Shown here in pieces: positions 1 through 9,927 of a DNA stretch of 64,000 bases. The notes beneath the pieces were generated by a model. That model made no database searches. It had not been told where the DNA came from and worked only from the letters and a program-made list of their open reading frames with translations. The position numbers and the translations under genes are program-made. The DNA is from Halodesulfurarchaeum formicicum. GTDB taxonomy: Archaea; Halobacteriota; Halobacteria; Halobacteriales; Halobacteriaceae. Every line of letters begins with the position of its first letter. The first letter of the stretch is position 1. The DNA lies in the NCBI RefSeq assembly GCF_001886955.1, contig NZ_CP016804.1:1488001-1552000 (forward strand), given 5' to 3'.

Positions 1-855
1 CTGGGCTCGACCGAGATCACCACGCCGAAGATCGTCGCCACCGGGACCGAGGGCGGGACCGAACTCTTCCCGATCACGTACTTCGGCGAGGAGGCCTTCA
101 TGAACCAGTCCCCTCAGCTGTTCAAACAGCTCCTGGCGGCCTCCGGGCTGGAGCGGGTCTTCGAGATCGGCCCGATCTTCCGGGCGGAGGAACACAACAC
201 GCCCCGGCACCTGAACGAGGCGACGAGCATCGACTTCGAGAGTGCCTTCATCGACGCCGATGAGGCCATGGACGTGGCCGAGACCTTCGTGCGTTCGGTC
301 TACGAGGCCGTCCAGGAGAACTGCCAGGACGAACTCGAAACCCTGGGCCTGGCCGACTCCTTTACGGTGCCCGAGGCCGGCTTCCCCCGGATCACCTACG
401 AGGAGGCGATCCAGCGAGCCAACGCCGCCGGCGTCGTCGACGAACAACTCACCTGGGGCGATGACCTCCCGACCGAGGCCGAGAAAGCCCTCGGTGAGGA
501 GATGGACCAGCACTACTTCATCACGAACTGGCCCGCCTCGGTCAAGCCCTTCTACATCAAAGACGAGGACGACGATCCGGAGGTCTCGACCGGCTTCGAC
601 CTGAATCACCCCCGGATGGAACTGGTCTCGGGCGGGCAGCGCGAACACCGCTACGAGGAACTCGTCGAGGGCTTCGAGGCCCAGGGCCTGGACCCGGCGG
701 CCTTCGAGTACTACACCAAGATGTTCAAGTACGGCATGCCGCCCCACGCGGGCTGGGGGATGGGTGCCGAGCGGCTGCTCGTGACGATGCTCGATCTGGA
801 CAACATCCGCGAGGCCGTCATCTTCCCGCGGGACCGCTCGCGGCTCTCGCCGTAG
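1..855 (+). CDS. aspS: Aspartyl-tRNA synthetase, C-terminal 284 residues (5' end outside window)
   Basis: This reading frame is open from base 1, so the gene starts upstream of the window. It is the catalytic part of a class II aminoacyl-tRNA synthetase that charges tRNA with aspartate in the cytoplasm. Motif 2 is visible as [18 protein letters not shown], and motif 3 as [12 protein letters not shown] followed by the RDRSRLSP tail typical of archaeal and eukaryotic-type AspRS. Archaeal enzymes of this family may be discriminating or non-discriminating (also charging tRNA-Asn); the N-terminal anticodon-binding domain that would help decide is not in the window. It ends 3 nt before the pantoate kinase gene. 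Confidence 0.96.
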   Translation: MGSTEITTPKIVATGTEGGTELFPITYFGEEAFMNQSPQLFKQLLAASGLERVFEIGPIFRAEEHNTPRHLNEATSIDFESAFIDADEAMDVAETFVRSVYEAVQENCQDELETLGLADSFTVPEAGFPRITYEEAIQRANAAGVVDEQLTWGDDLPTEAEKALGEEMDQHYFITNWPASVKPFYIKDEDDDPEVSTGFDLNHPRMELVSGGQREHRYEELVEGFEAQGLDPAAFEYYTKMFKYGMPPHAGWGMGAERLLVTMLDLDNIREAVIFPRDRSRLSP

Positions 856-858
856 TGG

Positions 859-1692
859 ATGCCCGACCGGGCTGCGGCCACCGCGTTCGTCCCCGGCCAC
901 GTCACCGGCCTGTTCACGGTCGATCGGCGAGAAGCACCGGCTGAAACCGGGTCCCGCGGCGCAGGCCTGACCCTCGAAGCCGGCGTCGAGGTGACCTGCC
1001 AGCCGGCCGACCGGACGACCATCACGCTCGACGGAGCGCCGACCAGCGTCGAATCCGTCTCCCGGGTGCTCGACGCGCTAGGGGTCGAGGCAACCGTCGA
1101 AGTCAGTACGGACCTCCCCATCGGACGAGGCTTTGGGCTCTCCGGCGGGATGGCTCTGGGAACCGCACTCGCGGCGAACGAGGCGGCCGGGCTGGCCCAC
1201 ACGATGAACGAACTGGTCTCCGTCGCCCACGTGGCCGACGTCGAGGCGGGCACCGGACTGGGCGACGTCGTCGCGCAGGCCCGGGGTGGCATCGTCATCC
1301 GCGAGTCCCCAGGAGCGCCGCCCCACGGGGCCCTGGACGGAATTCCCGGCGGCGGCCGCGTGGAGTACCTCGCGCTCGGTGAACTCTCCACACCCGATGT
1401 CCTCACCGAGCACCCGGACGTGCTTACCCGGGCCGGAACCGCAGCCCTGGAGCGCCTCCAGGAACGGCCCACTCGATCGCAGTTCATGCAGTCCGCCCGC
1501 CAGTTCACCGCCGACGTGGGACTCGCCACGGCGCGGGTCGAGTCGATCCTCGCGGCCGTCGAGGAGACCGGCGGCGTGGGTTCGATGGCGATGCTCGGCG
1601 AGACCGTCTTCGGGTTTGGCACGGCACTCAGCGACGCCGGCTACGAGCCCCAGGTGACACGTGTCGATCCGGCCGGGGCCCGAATCGAGTAG
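859..1692 (+). CDS. Pantoate kinase (GHMP kinase family)
   Basis: A 277-residue GHMP-type kinase that phosphorylates pantoate to 4-phosphopantoate, the first step of the archaeal route to CoA that replaces bacterial PanC/PanK chemistry. The N-terminal AFVPGHVTGLF and the glycine-rich phosphate loop GRGFGLSGGMAL (around residues 90-101) are characteristic. The assignment is strengthened by the next gene, phosphopantothenate synthetase, which uses the product. The ATG at 859 lies directly after the aspS stop, suggesting co-transcription. Confidence 0.93.
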   Translation: MPDRAAATAFVPGHVTGLFTVDRREAPAETGSRGAGLTLEAGVEVTCQPADRTTITLDGAPTSVESVSRVLDALGVEATVEVSTDLPIGRGFGLSGGMALGTALAANEAAGLAHTMNELVSVAHVADVEAGTGLGDVVAQARGGIVIRESPGAPPHGALDGIPGGGRVEYLALGELSTPDVLTEHPDVLTRAGTAALERLQERPTRSQFMQSARQFTADVGLATARVESILAAVEETGGVGSMAMLGETVFGFGTALSDAGYEPQVTRVDPAGARIE

Positions 1693-1727
1693 CGGGGTTT
1701 TTGGCGGCGCGTGAACTAGGCCACTCG

Positions 1728-2474
1728 ATGACCGACTGCGATGAGATCCCGGCCGATCACCCCCGGCACGACTCGCTCGTGACCCGCCACCGGATCGAGG
1801 CGGGCGTGGACGCCGGTATCACCAGTCGACAGGGACTCATCGCCCAGGGACGCGGCGAGGCCTTCGATTACCTGCTCGGCGAGGAGACGATCCCGAGTGC
1901 CGACCGGGCCGCTCGCGCGGCGGCAGCGACCCTGCTGGCCGCCGAGCACCCGGTGTTGAGCGTCAACGGGAACGTCGCCGCGCTCGTTCCCGAGGCGATG
2001 GTGCAACTGGCCGAAACAGTGGACGCCGACCTCGAAGTCAACCTCTTCAACCGGACCGAAAAGCGAATGGCGGCGATCGAGTCCCACTTAGAAGACCACG
2101 GGGCGAGGGAGGTCAAGGGCCGAAACGCCGACGCCCGCATCCCGGGCCTCTCCCACGAGCGGGCGAAAGTCGACGCCGACGGCATCAAAGCGGCTGACGT
2201 AGTGCTCGTTCCGCTGGAGGACGGCGATCGCGCCCAGGCGCTGTCCGAGATGGGCAAGACCGAGATCGTGATCGATCTGAATCCGCTCTCCCGCTCGGCC
2301 CAGGTCGCGGCCATCCCGATCATCGACAACATTCTCAGAGCGGTCCCGCGGATCACCGACCACGCGAGGGACCTCGCAAAAGCGGGCCCGGAAGCGATCG
2401 AACAGGCTCGAACGGACTTCGACGCCGCTGAGGCACTCGACGCCGCAGAAGCGCGGATTCGCGACGGCCTTTGA
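1728..2474 (+). CDS. 4-phosphopantoate--beta-alanine ligase (phosphopantothenate synthetase)
   Basis: A 248-residue cytoplasmic enzyme that condenses 4-phosphopantoate with beta-alanine using ATP, the second step of archaeal CoA precursor synthesis. Family features include an N-terminal HPR-type segment (DHPRHDSLVTRHRI), GLIAQGRGEAFDYLLGE, and NVAALVPEAMV in the nucleotide-binding region. The ATG at 1728 is preferred over the in-frame TTG at 1701 because family members begin close to the DHPRHDSL segment. It lies 35 nt after the pantoate kinase stop and probably forms an operon with it. Confidence 0.93.
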   Translation: MTDCDEIPADHPRHDSLVTRHRIEAGVDAGITSRQGLIAQGRGEAFDYLLGEETIPSADRAARAAAATLLAAEHPVLSVNGNVAALVPEAMVQLAETVDADLEVNLFNRTEKRMAAIESHLEDHGAREVKGRNADARIPGLSHERAKVDADGIKAADVVLVPLEDGDRAQALSEMGKTEIVIDLNPLSRSAQVAAIPIIDNILRAVPRITDHARDLAKAGPEAIEQARTDFDAAEALDAAEARIRDGL

Positions 2475-2478
2475 TCGA

Positions 2479-3399
2479 TCAGGATTCGGTCAGTTCGGTC
2501 GCGACCCGCCGAACCGTGCGTGCAAGGCCGTCCGCAGCCGGGCCGAGCAGATAGACGATCGGCTCGATGCCGACCGCGCCCTGATGGTAGAGCACCGTGG
2601 CCTCCGGGTGGGCGTCGATGGCTGTAGTCACGGCCGATTCGAGATCGGCCGCCCCGATGTCGAGTTCGACGCTCTGGTGGCCCGCATCTTCGAGCGCCGC
2701 GAGCGTGGCGTCGCTGTAGGCGAGGTTCAGGCCGGCTCTGGCCGAACTCCCCGCCTCACGCGCGCTGATCAGAACCCCACCGACGTACTCGCTGACGCCA
2801 AAGTCGGGGTCCGCGGGGACGTCCACCCGACCCCCCACGTCCCGAATCCGGCCCGGAATGCCGATCACGTCCTCGCGGCTCGCGGCCCCCGGCAGACACT
2901 CGACCAGGTTCGAGCCGACGTGTGGCACGAGGGTGGCAACGCCCGGCGTCTGTGAGAGGACACGCAATCCCCGACGAACCGAGGAGCGGGCGCGCTCACG
3001 TTCGATAGCTGCCTGATCGGGGCCCGGCTCGCTGAAGTCATAGGACAGGTCCTGCAGTTCCGGGACCGCCGCCTCGTGGAGGTCGGCGACGATGTCGCCC
3101 GGGCCGGAGAGCCGACGGAGCAGGGCCTCGATCTCGACGAGCGCGTGAACCGGCCGCATGTCACCAGTCGCGAGCCCCGTAGCTAGCTCGGAGACGAGTG
3201 CCTGAACGCGCTCGTCCTGTGCGACTGTGTCCCTGGTCTCGACCTGTCCCTGGGCGTACTTCGAGACGGCGCTCTGGCTCAGGCCCAGTTTGGCCGCGAC
3301 GGCCTGCTGGGTGAGTCCCCGCTCGCGCAACTCCGTGGCGAGCAGGACCCTGATCGTGGGCAGTACCTCCTCGACAACGATCTCCGCGCGGAACTTCAC
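2479..3399 (-). CDS. HTH / ThiN-domain transcriptional regulator (ThiR-like)
   Basis: A 306-residue protein with an N-terminal XRE-type helix-turn-helix (about residues 25-55, with [20 protein letters not shown]) and a C-terminal ThiN-like domain (about residues 130-300), the fold that in ThiD-ThiN enzymes handles hydroxymethylpyrimidine and thiazole phosphates. ThiN fused to an HTH is known in archaea as a thiamine-responsive repressor, so the likely role is control of thiamine genes with ThiN as ligand sensor. The first 20 residues resemble the start of other archaeal HTH-ThiN regulators. Its start overlaps the dCTP deaminase stop by 4 nt, indicating translational coupling. Confidence 0.82.
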   Translation of the reverse strand: MKFRAEIVVEEVLPTIRVLLATELRERGLTQQAVAAKLGLSQSAVSKYAQGQVETRDTVAQDERVQALVSELATGLATGDMRPVHALVEIEALLRRLSGPGDIVADLHEAAVPELQDLSYDFSEPGPDQAAIERERARSSVRRGLRVLSQTPGVATLVPHVGSNLVECLPGAASREDVIGIPGRIRDVGGRVDVPADPDFGVSEYVGGVLISAREAGSSARAGLNLAYSDATLAALEDAGHQSVELDIGAADLESAVTTAIDAHPEATVLYHQGAVGIEPIVYLLGPAADGLARTVRRVATELTES

Positions 3400-3986
3400 T
3401 CCTGGGTCCCCTCGAATTCGGCGTCCGAGCCGATCCGCGAGGCGGCCGGCCCGGACTGGTCCTGGTACTTCGAGCCGCGCTCCGAGCCGTATGGCTCACG
3501 GGCCGGGCTAGTGAGTTCGGTGAACACTAGCTGTGCGATCCGCATCCCGGGGGAGAGCGCGACCGGCGCGGTCCCGAGATTCGACAGTTCGAGCGTGATT
3601 CGGCCGCGAAACCCCGGATCGACGAACCCTGCAGTGGCATGTGTTATCACGGCAAGCCGTCCCAGCGAGGATCGGCCCTCGACCTGCGCGACGAGATCCG
3701 AGGGGATCTCGACGCGCTCTTTGGTGGTCGCGAGCACGAAGTCCCCGGGGTGGAGGATGAACTCCTCGCCCTCGGCGACGTTGGTCTCCGAGACGTAGTC
3801 ACTCACCTGGTTCTCCCGCTGGGGGTGGATGCTCGGGATGTTGGTCCGCTGGAACTCCAGAAACTCCTCGCCCAGTCGCACGTCCACGCTCGCGGGCTGA
3901 ATCTGCAGCGCCGGGTCATCGAGTGGCTCGATGACCAGAGTCCCCGATTCGAGTCGATCGAGGATGTCGCCGTCCGAGAGGATCAT
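3396..3986 (-). CDS. dcd: dCTP deaminase
   Basis: A 196-residue trimeric-dUTPase-fold enzyme that deaminates dCTP to dUTP for dTMP synthesis. The substrate motif EGRSSLGR is at residues 103-110, and TLELSN carries the predicted catalytic glutamate (E133). The ATG at 3986 starts MILSDGDIL, the conserved N-terminus; the extra 11 codons of the longer open frame are not family-like. Some archaeal members are bifunctional deaminase/dUTPases; that cannot be excluded by eye. The downstream ThiN-type regulator overlaps by 4 nt. Confidence 0.93.
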   Translation of the reverse strand: MILSDGDILDRLESGTLVIEPLDDPALQIQPASVDVRLGEEFLEFQRTNIPSIHPQRENQVSDYVSETNVAEGEEFILHPGDFVLATTKERVEIPSDLVAQVEGRSSLGRLAVITHATAGFVDPGFRGRITLELSNLGTAPVALSPGMRIAQLVFTELTSPAREPYGSERGSKYQDQSGPAASRIGSDAEFEGTQE

Positions 3987-4075
3987 GCCGGAGTTCGGGA
4001 GCCAAAGTGCCTTAAGCAATCCGACGTCGACTGCGGAGGGTCACGCCTAAGAGGGTCCGCCCAGTCAGTCGGGGC

Positions 4076-4414
4076 ATGAAACAGGCCATCGTCGTCCGGT
4101 CGGACCTCGATATGGGCACCGGGAAACTCGCGGCCCAGGTCGCCCACGCCGCGCTTTCGGGCTACGAGGACGCCCCCGCCGACGCGCAAAAAGAGTGGAA
4201 GAACCAGGGCCAGCGCAAGGTCGTCCTGGAGATCACCGGCGAGCGGGCGCTCTTCGAGGTCCACGAGAACGCCAAAGCCGCCGGCCTCCCCACGGCGCTG
4301 ATCCGGGACGCCGGGCGAACCCAGCTAGACCCCGACACCCCGACCACCGTGTCCGTCGGCCCCGCAGGCAACGACGCGGTCGACCGGATCACGGGCTCGC
4401 TCTCCCTGTTCTGA
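4076..4414 (+). CDS. pth2: Peptidyl-tRNA hydrolase, archaeal type (Pth2)
   Basis: A 112-residue protein matching the full length of the Pth2 family, which releases peptidyl-tRNA that drops off ribosomes. Diagnostic features are the start [10 protein letters not shown], the [12 protein letters not shown] helix holding the catalytic lysine, and the C-terminal [13 protein letters not shown] segment. Divergent from dcd; followed by truD with 36 nt between stop and ATG. Confidence 0.95.
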   Translation: MKQAIVVRSDLDMGTGKLAAQVAHAALSGYEDAPADAQKEWKNQGQRKVVLEITGERALFEVHENAKAAGLPTALIRDAGRTQLDPDTPTTVSVGPAGNDAVDRITGSLSLF

Positions 4415-4450
4415 AAACCGAGCCTTTTGAGCGCGGGGGGCCAACTCCGG

Positions 4451-5761
4451 ATGATGCGACCGGCCCACGAGGAAGAACGCCCCTACGGGATCGAGTGGTA
4501 CGCGAGCGACAGCGACGGCGTCGGCGGCCGGCTCCGGGATCGACCCGCTGACTTCCGGGTTCGCGAGCGAGAGCGCTTCGATTTTCACCCCATCGAAACC
4601 GACACCGGCGATTACCCCTGGCTCGTCTGTCGGGTCACGCTGCGGAATACGGACACGAACGACTTCGCCAGAGAGCTCTCGAACCGGCTCTCGATGAGCC
4701 GCGAGCGAGTTCGCTGGGCCGGCACCAAGGACAAGCGGGCGATCTCGACCCAGCTGTTTACCCTCAAAGGCGTCGACCCGGCCGAAGTCCCTGCCATCGA
4801 TGGGGCGGAGATCGAGATCCTCGGGCGGGCCGGTCGCGGGCTGGCCTTCGGTGACCTGCTGGGCAACGACTTTACGGTCGTGGTCCGGGACCCGGACGCC
4901 CCGAACCGGGCCGAGACGATCACGACCGAACTCGAATCGCGGTTCGGCGGCCGGCCCGGGGTCCCGAACTACTTCGGCCACCAGCGGTTTGGCAGCTATC
5001 GCTCGATCACTCACGAGGTCGGGCTCGCCGTCCTCCGGGGGGACTGGGAGGGCGCGGTGATGGCGTACCTGGGGAATCCGAGCCCGCACGAGCCAGCGAG
5101 CACCCGGGAGGCCAGGGAGTTCGTCGCCGAAACGCGGGACTGGGAAACGGCCCTGGATCGCTTTCCGAACCGTCTGCGCTACGAGCGGTCGATGCTTCAC
5201 ACGCTAGTCGACTCGCCGGCAGATTTCCAGGGGGCGCTTGGAACCTTCCCCGAGAACCTGCAGCGACTCTTCGTCAACGCCGCCCAGTCGGCCGTTTTCA
5301 ACCGGATTCTGAGTCAGCGACTCGACGCCGGGCTCCCGTTCCACGAACCAGTCGCCGGCGACGTGGTCGCCTTCGCCGACACCGACGCGCCGGCGGACTT
5401 CCCGATTCCGGATATGGACCGTCTGCAGCGGGTGTCCGAGGGTCGGACCGAGGTGATGGCCCGTCATTGCAAGCGCGACCGGGCGTTCGTCACGGCCCCC
5501 CTCGTCGGGACCGAGACCGAGTTCGCCGCGGGCGAGCCGGGCGAAATCGAGCGGAAGGCGATGGCCGACCTGGGGCTGGAGCCGGCGGATTTCGAGCTCC
5601 CAGAGCCGTATCACTCCACCGGGACCAGACGGGCGATTTTGCTTCGCGTGGACCCGACGATCCAGCACGATCCGCTCACCTTCGAGTTCGGGCTCCCCAA
5701 GGGGAGTTACGCCACTGTCCTCCTCCGGGAGTACCTCAAGGTCTCGCCCCGGGCGCTCTGA
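4451..5761 (+). CDS. truD: tRNA pseudouridine synthase D
   Basis: A 436-residue TruD-family enzyme that makes pseudouridine in tRNA (position 13 in the bacterial family; archaeal relatives can act on other tRNA sites). The [11 protein letters not shown] motif contains the catalytic aspartate, and [12 protein letters not shown] is the second hallmark. A TRUD insertion domain follows, and the C-terminus [10 protein letters not shown] matches the family. The open frame extends to a TTG at 4427, but the ATG pair at 4451/4454 gives a normal N-terminus. Confidence 0.94.
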   Translation: MMRPAHEEERPYGIEWYASDSDGVGGRLRDRPADFRVRERERFDFHPIETDTGDYPWLVCRVTLRNTDTNDFARELSNRLSMSRERVRWAGTKDKRAISTQLFTLKGVDPAEVPAIDGAEIEILGRAGRGLAFGDLLGNDFTVVVRDPDAPNRAETITTELESRFGGRPGVPNYFGHQRFGSYRSITHEVGLAVLRGDWEGAVMAYLGNPSPHEPASTREAREFVAETRDWETALDRFPNRLRYERSMLHTLVDSPADFQGALGTFPENLQRLFVNAAQSAVFNRILSQRLDAGLPFHEPVAGDVVAFADTDAPADFPIPDMDRLQRVSEGRTEVMARHCKRDRAFVTAPLVGTETEFAAGEPGEIERKAMADLGLEPADFELPEPYHSTGTRRAILLRVDPTIQHDPLTFEFGLPKGSYATVLLREYLKVSPRAL

Positions 5762-5762
5762 G

Positions 5763-6818
5763 CTACCGGTCCCGGACGTCGATCGGGTCTTCGATATCGC
5801 CCATGATTGATTCGAGCAGGTCGGTCACGGTCACCATCCCGACGACCGCACCGTCCTCGAACACCAGCGCGAGTTCCTGGTGTTCGGCCTGGAACTGGTC
5901 GATCGCGTCGCTCACGTCGACGTCCGGCGAGAGTGTCATCGGCGGGGCCGCGATCGCCTCGAAGTCGATATCGTCGGCCGTGACGCTCCCGTCCTCGAAC
6001 AGCGCCGGGACGTAGACGATCCCCCGGAAGTCGGTGAGCGAGTCACCGACGAGTGGATATCGCGTGTGGGGAGTGGCGGCGATGCGATCGAGGTTTCGGT
6101 CGGCGGTGTCCGTGGTCCGGAGCGCGACGATCCGATCGCGTGGGACCATCACCTCACGAACCGGCTGTTCGCCGACATCCAGTGCGTTCAACACCTCCTC
6201 GCGACGGTCCGCGGCGATGTCACTCTGGGCGAGGATCGAGTCCATCTCCGAACGAAGATCGGCCCGACTCTCGATCTCCCGGCCCTCCAACCAGGCCCCG
6301 GTCATCTCGATGCCGAAGAGCCGCAGGGTCAGTTTGGCGATGCCATCGCCCAGCGTGATGACCGGCGACATGAGCCAGTGGAACCAGTAGAGCGGAATCG
6401 CCCCGTACCGGGCGACAAAGCGCGAGCGCTCGACCCCCAGGTAGGTGGGTGTCTGCTCGCCGTGAGTCAGGTGAACCAGGTTGATGATGAGAAAGGCCAG
6501 AATGCCGCCGGAACCGACCGACGCCAACAGCGTGTTCCGGAAGAACGGCTCGAAGAGGGCCGCCAGCGCCGGTTCGGCCACGATCCCCACCGCGATACTC
6601 GACGCGGTAATCCCGACCTGACAGGTCGTAAGGTAGAGTTCGAGGTCCTGGGTCATCTCCCAGGCCCGTTCGAGTCCACGACTCCCTGTTCCCAGGAACT
6701 CCGCCTTCGAGAACTGTCTCGCGCGGGTCAGAGCGAACTCGATCGCGACGAAAAAGCCGTTCGCGAGGATGAGCGCGATCCCGGCCAGGATCCGCAGCGT
6801 GATCTCGACAGCCTCCAT
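5763..6818 (-). CDS. CNNM/HlyC-CorC family membrane protein with CBS domains
   Basis: A 351-residue integral membrane protein. The first ~190 residues form a DUF21/CNNM membrane domain with hydrophobic helices (about residues 5-27, 60-85, 95-120 and 130-155); a pair of CBS domains occupies about residues 205-335, beginning near VREVMVPRDRIVAL. Bacterial and archaeal relatives are Mg2+ or Co2+ efflux-linked transporters whose CBS pair binds adenine nucleotides. No C-terminal CorC-HlyC domain is present. Convergent with truD (one base between stops). Confidence 0.85.
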   Translation of the reverse strand: MEAVEITLRILAGIALILANGFFVAIEFALTRARQFSKAEFLGTGSRGLERAWEMTQDLELYLTTCQVGITASSIAVGIVAEPALAALFEPFFRNTLLASVGSGGILAFLIINLVHLTHGEQTPTYLGVERSRFVARYGAIPLYWFHWLMSPVITLGDGIAKLTLRLFGIEMTGAWLEGREIESRADLRSEMDSILAQSDIAADRREEVLNALDVGEQPVREVMVPRDRIVALRTTDTADRNLDRIAATPHTRYPLVGDSLTDFRGIVYVPALFEDGSVTADDIDFEAIAAPPMTLSPDVDVSDAIDQFQAEHQELALVFEDGAVVGMVTVTDLLESIMGDIEDPIDVRDR

Positions 6819-6906
6819 CGTCTCGACCGACGGGTGACACCACCTTGAAACGGACGGCAGCGACCCGGATCAGCAGTCCTTTACTCGGCCGGCAGGAACA
6901 GCCCCC

Positions 6907-7632
6907 ATGGCGTGTCGCCGGTGTGGACGACCGCTCGACCGGCCCGGAGACTACTGTCTCTCCTGTGACACCGCAAACGCCGACGCCGTCGTCCTCGCCG
7001 TCGAACCCGACCGGGCCACCCTGACGATGCTCTACGAGGAGCGTGTGCTGGGGGTAACCGAGATCCCGACCACGCCGGAGACCGAATCCACGCTCTCGAC
7101 CGTGCAAGTCCGGAACTTCGCGGGTCGGATCGCCGATGAGATCCGGCGCAAACGCCCCGATTCGGTGTACGTGACCGGCGACCGGACGGTCATCCAGGCG
7201 CTGCGGAAACAGATCCACTATCCCGTCTACCGGGTTCCCGAATCCGAACCGGTCGAAACAGTTCTGCAACGGCGTGGCGAGGCCGAACTGGACGTGATCG
7301 ACGCCCCACCGCGGGAGAAGATCGGCGGGTCACACTCGACCGTTATCGGGGGTCGGGACGGCCAGCGGGCGATCGAGACGATCGCCGGCCACCCCAACGT
7401 GAAGAAGGTCGTCCCGGGCCCGATCGACGCGGGCGGGAGTGGCTCCCGGACGGGAACCCGGGCGAAGGTGAGCCGCTCGGACGAGAACGGCAACCTCAGG
7501 CTCGTACTGCGGGACGGCTCGAGCGTCCAGGAGAACCGGGTCGTGACCACGGCCCGGGATCGGGAGACCGGCGAGCGAGTGCGGGAGGATCTGAACGAGG
7601 CCCTCATCGATGCGGACCTGCGGGAATCCTGA
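6907..7632 (+). CDS. DUF2103 family protein with N-terminal zinc-ribbon-like motif
   Basis: A 241-residue soluble protein. Cysteines CRRCG near the start and CLSC at about residues 17-20 form a probable zinc site. The C-terminal half (from SHSTVIGGRDGQRAIETI) matches the archaeal DUF2103 family, described as predicted metal-binding but without a known reaction. The middle segment resembles a small alpha/beta domain. Its position next to L37Ae and RpoP hints at an information-processing role, but this is inference from context only. Confidence 0.7.
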   Translation: MACRRCGRPLDRPGDYCLSCDTANADAVVLAVEPDRATLTMLYEERVLGVTEIPTTPETESTLSTVQVRNFAGRIADEIRRKRPDSVYVTGDRTVIQALRKQIHYPVYRVPESEPVETVLQRRGEAELDVIDAPPREKIGGSHSTVIGGRDGQRAIETIAGHPNVKKVVPGPIDAGGSGSRTGTRAKVSRSDENGNLRLVLRDGSSVQENRVVTTARDRETGERVREDLNEALIDADLRES

Positions 7633-7647
7633 GTCGGACACAACACG

Positions 7648-7655
7648 TTTTTAAC
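7648..7655 (+). promoter_or_regulatory. TATA box for the rpl37ae operon
   Basis: The T-rich element TTTTTAAC is centred about 27 nt upstream of the L37Ae ATG at 7678, the usual geometry of a leaderless haloarchaeal transcript. Confidence 0.7.
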
Positions 7656-7677
7656 CGCGCTTTGACTAACCGAGTCC

Positions 7678-7983
7678 ATGAGCGAATCCGATCGACGTCG
7701 ACGGACCGGCAGTGCGGGTCGTTTCGGTGCCCGCTACGGGCGGCTGGCCCGGCGACGCGTCGCCGAGATCGAGGCGGACATGCACGCGGACCACGTCTGC
7801 CCCGAGTGTGGTTCCCCGTCAGTCGACCGCCAGGGCAGTGGCATCTGGGAATGTGGCTCCTGTGGGTACACCTTCACCGGCGGCGCGTACCGCCCCGAGA
7901 CACCGGGTGGACGGGCAGTCATTCGTTCGATCCGCACCGCACTGTCCGAAGACGACACGACCGAGGAAGCGACGGAGGAATAG
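7678..7983 (+). CDS. rpl37ae: 50S ribosomal protein L37Ae
   Basis: A 101-residue ribosomal protein with the C4 zinc ribbon CPECG...CGSCG (about residues 41-61) and the basic N-terminal segment of the L37Ae/eL43 family, acting in the large subunit. The acidic C-terminal tail ([10 protein letters not shown]) is a common haloarchaeal addition. First gene of an operon with rpoP and pcc1; the rpoP ATG directly follows its stop codon. Confidence 0.96.
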   Translation: MSESDRRRRTGSAGRFGARYGRLARRRVAEIEADMHADHVCPECGSPSVDRQGSGIWECGSCGYTFTGGAYRPETPGGRAVIRSIRTALSEDDTTEEATEE

Positions 7984-8118
7984 ATGTCCTACAAGTGCTC
8001 CCGCTGCAAGCGCGACGTGGAACTCGACGAGTACGGTGGCGTTCGCTGTCCCTACTGCGGTCATCGCGTGCTGCTGAAGGAGCGCAGCCGGGACATCAAG
8101 GAAGTCCAGGTCGAGTAG
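7984..8118 (+). CDS. rpoP: DNA-directed RNA polymerase subunit P (Rpo12)
   Basis: A 44-residue zinc-ribbon subunit of archaeal RNA polymerase, homologous to eukaryotic Rpb12. It starts [12 protein letters not shown] and continues with [16 protein letters not shown]; the two CxxC pairs bind zinc and the basic C-terminus is family-typical. It begins immediately after the L37Ae stop, and its TAG overlaps by one base the GTG start of the next gene, an arrangement seen across haloarchaea. Confidence 0.95.
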   Translation: MSYKCSRCKRDVELDEYGGVRCPYCGHRVLLKERSRDIKEVQVE

Positions 8119-8357
8119 TGCACGAGACGACTGTCGAACTCTCCTATCGATCGAGTGATCGCGCGGCCACGATCGAGGCGGCCCTCCGCCCGGAAGTCGG
8201 GGCGATCGCCGGTGACCGAACCACTGTCAGTCTCGACCGAGCGGGGGCGGAGTTAGAACTGACAGTTCGAGCCAGCGACCCAGTCGCGCTTCGGGCCGGC
8301 CAGAACACCTGGCTTGGCCTGCTCGAAGTCGCGGAAACAGTTCAGACGATCAGGTAG
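8118..8357 (+). CDS. pcc1: KEOPS complex subunit Pcc1
   Basis: A 79-residue protein of the CTAG/Pcc1 family, the dimerisation subunit of KEOPS, which makes the universal t6A modification on ANN-decoding tRNAs. The start is a GTG whose first base is the last base of the rpoP stop. Typical elements are the strand HETTVELSY and the C-terminal helix with NTWLGLLEVAETV. The last 8 nt overlap the convergent HtrA gene. Assignment rests on size, pattern and the conserved L37Ae-RpoP-Pcc1 order. Confidence 0.86.
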   Translation: MHETTVELSYRSSDRAATIEAALRPEVGAIAGDRTTVSLDRAGAELELTVRASDPVALRAGQNTWLGLLEVAETVQTIR

Positions 8358-9423
8358 GCGACGGTCGCTCCCCGAGTGTCACGTCGACGGTGAGCCGCTG
8401 GCCCCCGCGATAGACCGTGAGCGAAACCGTCTCGCCGGGGCGAGTGTGTAGCATGAGATACCGGCTGAGATCCTCCTGGCTGTGAACCGGCTGGCCGTCG
8501 ATCGCCACGATCACGTCCGCGTCGCTTGGCACACCGCCGGCCGAGGTCCCAGTCCAGTTGCCGGCCTGGAGCACGCCATCGGCAGGCCCGTCGGCCGTGG
8601 TCTCGACGACCGCGATGCCGGTCGCCCGTTCGAGATCGTTTTCGGCCGCGACGCTGGGTGTCACGGGAACCGTCCGAATTCCCACGAACGAGTGGGTGAT
8701 CGAGCCGTCCGCGATAAGCTCGGGCACGACCCGCTCCACGAGCCGCGCGGAGATGGCGAACCCGATGTTGTCACCCTCTTTGGCCCGGTTCACGCCGACG
8801 ACAGTCCCGTCCATCGACACCAGCGGGCCGCCGCTGTTTCCGGGGTTGACTGGCGCGTCGGTCTGGACGGTGTCGGGGACCGAGAAGCCGCCGTTTACTC
8901 GCATCGAGCGGTTGACCCCGCTCACGATGCCGTGGGTGATCGTCCCCTGCAAGCCGAAGGGACTGCCAAAGGCGGCGACTGGCTGGCCGGGTCGGGGGAC
9001 TGACTCCGCAAGCGGGAGTGGCTCCACTCCGTTGGGTACCGAATCGACGCGGACGACCGCCAGGTCCGTGTAGGGATCGGTGCCGACGACCGTTCCGGTG
9101 CGCCAGGCACCGTCCGAGAACTGGACGGTGAGGTCGGTGGCGCCCTGGACGACGTGGGCGTTCGTAACCACGTGGCGTCGATCGTAGAGGAATCCCGATC
9201 CCTGAGAGGTGCCGGCGTCGGTCTCGACGCGGAGTTTCGCCACCGAATCGGCGGTCTGCTCGTAGAGTTCGGTCAGGTTCCCATCGGTGGCCCCCGTCTC
9301 GGCGGGTGCCGGGGGGTCGACAGACGGGCCAGCATCGGCGCCGAACACCACGATACCGGCTCCGGCACCCAGGAGGGCCCCGAGAAACACCGCGATTACA
9401 AATGCAGAGAGGAGGGGTCGCAT
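8350..9423 (-). CDS. Membrane-anchored or secreted HtrA-type serine protease with PDZ domain
   Basis: A 357-residue S1C-family protease. An N-terminal hydrophobic segment (residues 4-27) is a signal or anchor, so the enzyme acts outside the membrane. The catalytic triad is visible: H90 in VVTNAHVV, D120 in YTDLAVVRV and S197 in NPGNSGGP. One PDZ domain occupies about residues 250-350. Relatives act in envelope protein quality control. The end overlaps pcc1 by 8 nt in convergent orientation. Confidence 0.92.
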   Translation of the reverse strand: MRPLLSAFVIAVFLGALLGAGAGIVVFGADAGPSVDPPAPAETGATDGNLTELYEQTADSVAKLRVETDAGTSQGSGFLYDRRHVVTNAHVVQGATDLTVQFSDGAWRTGTVVGTDPYTDLAVVRVDSVPNGVEPLPLAESVPRPGQPVAAFGSPFGLQGTITHGIVSGVNRSMRVNGGFSVPDTVQTDAPVNPGNSGGPLVSMDGTVVGVNRAKEGDNIGFAISARLVERVVPELIADGSITHSFVGIRTVPVTPSVAAENDLERATGIAVVETTADGPADGVLQAGNWTGTSAGGVPSDADVIVAIDGQPVHSQEDLSRYLMLHTRPGETVSLTVYRGGQRLTVDVTLGERPSPT

Positions 9424-9537
9424 TGACGGGGGGTACTCGGGCCGTCCCTACAAGTGTGCCGACCGGCGGTCGGGGGCGATTCTCATGGGGAGGTACACAA
9501 CAGGGGACTTTTCAGTCGGCCCCTCTTCCGGACGAGC

Positions 9538-9927
9538 ATGCAGGGCAACCTTCCGCCGGAAGCACAGGAGAAAGTCGAAGAACTCGAAGACCTTCAGGAG
9601 ACTGCCCAGAAGGTCTCGATGCAGAAACAGCAGGCCGAAACACAGCTCACCGAGACCGAGACGGCCCTCGAAGAACTCGAAAACATCGAGCCCGGCACGA
9701 CGATGTACCGGGAGGTCGGCGAGCTGCTCGTCGAGACCGAGTACGACGAGGCCCAGACCGAACTCGAGGACAAGGCCGATACGCTCGAAGTTCGCGTACA
9801 GACCCTGGAGAAACAGGAGAACCGCGTGCGCGAGCAGTTCGAGGAACTCCAGCAGGAACTGCAGGAGCTCCTCTCCGGCGGTGCCGGCGGCATGGGTGGC
9901 GGCCCGCCGTCCCCCGACGGCGTCTGA
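9538..9927 (+). CDS. pfdB: Prefoldin subunit beta
   Basis: A 129-residue coiled-coil protein of the beta-type prefoldin family, which with alpha subunits forms a hexameric chaperone delivering unfolded proteins to the thermosome. Two long helices (about residues 8-45 and 75-112) flank the hairpin segment with the conserved [14 protein letters not shown]. The C-terminus ends in a Gly/Pro-rich tail. The ATG at 9538 starts [13 protein letters not shown], the normal N-terminus. Confidence 0.95.
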   Translation: MQGNLPPEAQEKVEELEDLQETAQKVSMQKQQAETQLTETETALEELENIEPGTTMYREVGELLVETEYDEAQTELEDKADTLEVRVQTLEKQENRVREQFEELQQELQELLSGGAGGMGGGPPSPDGV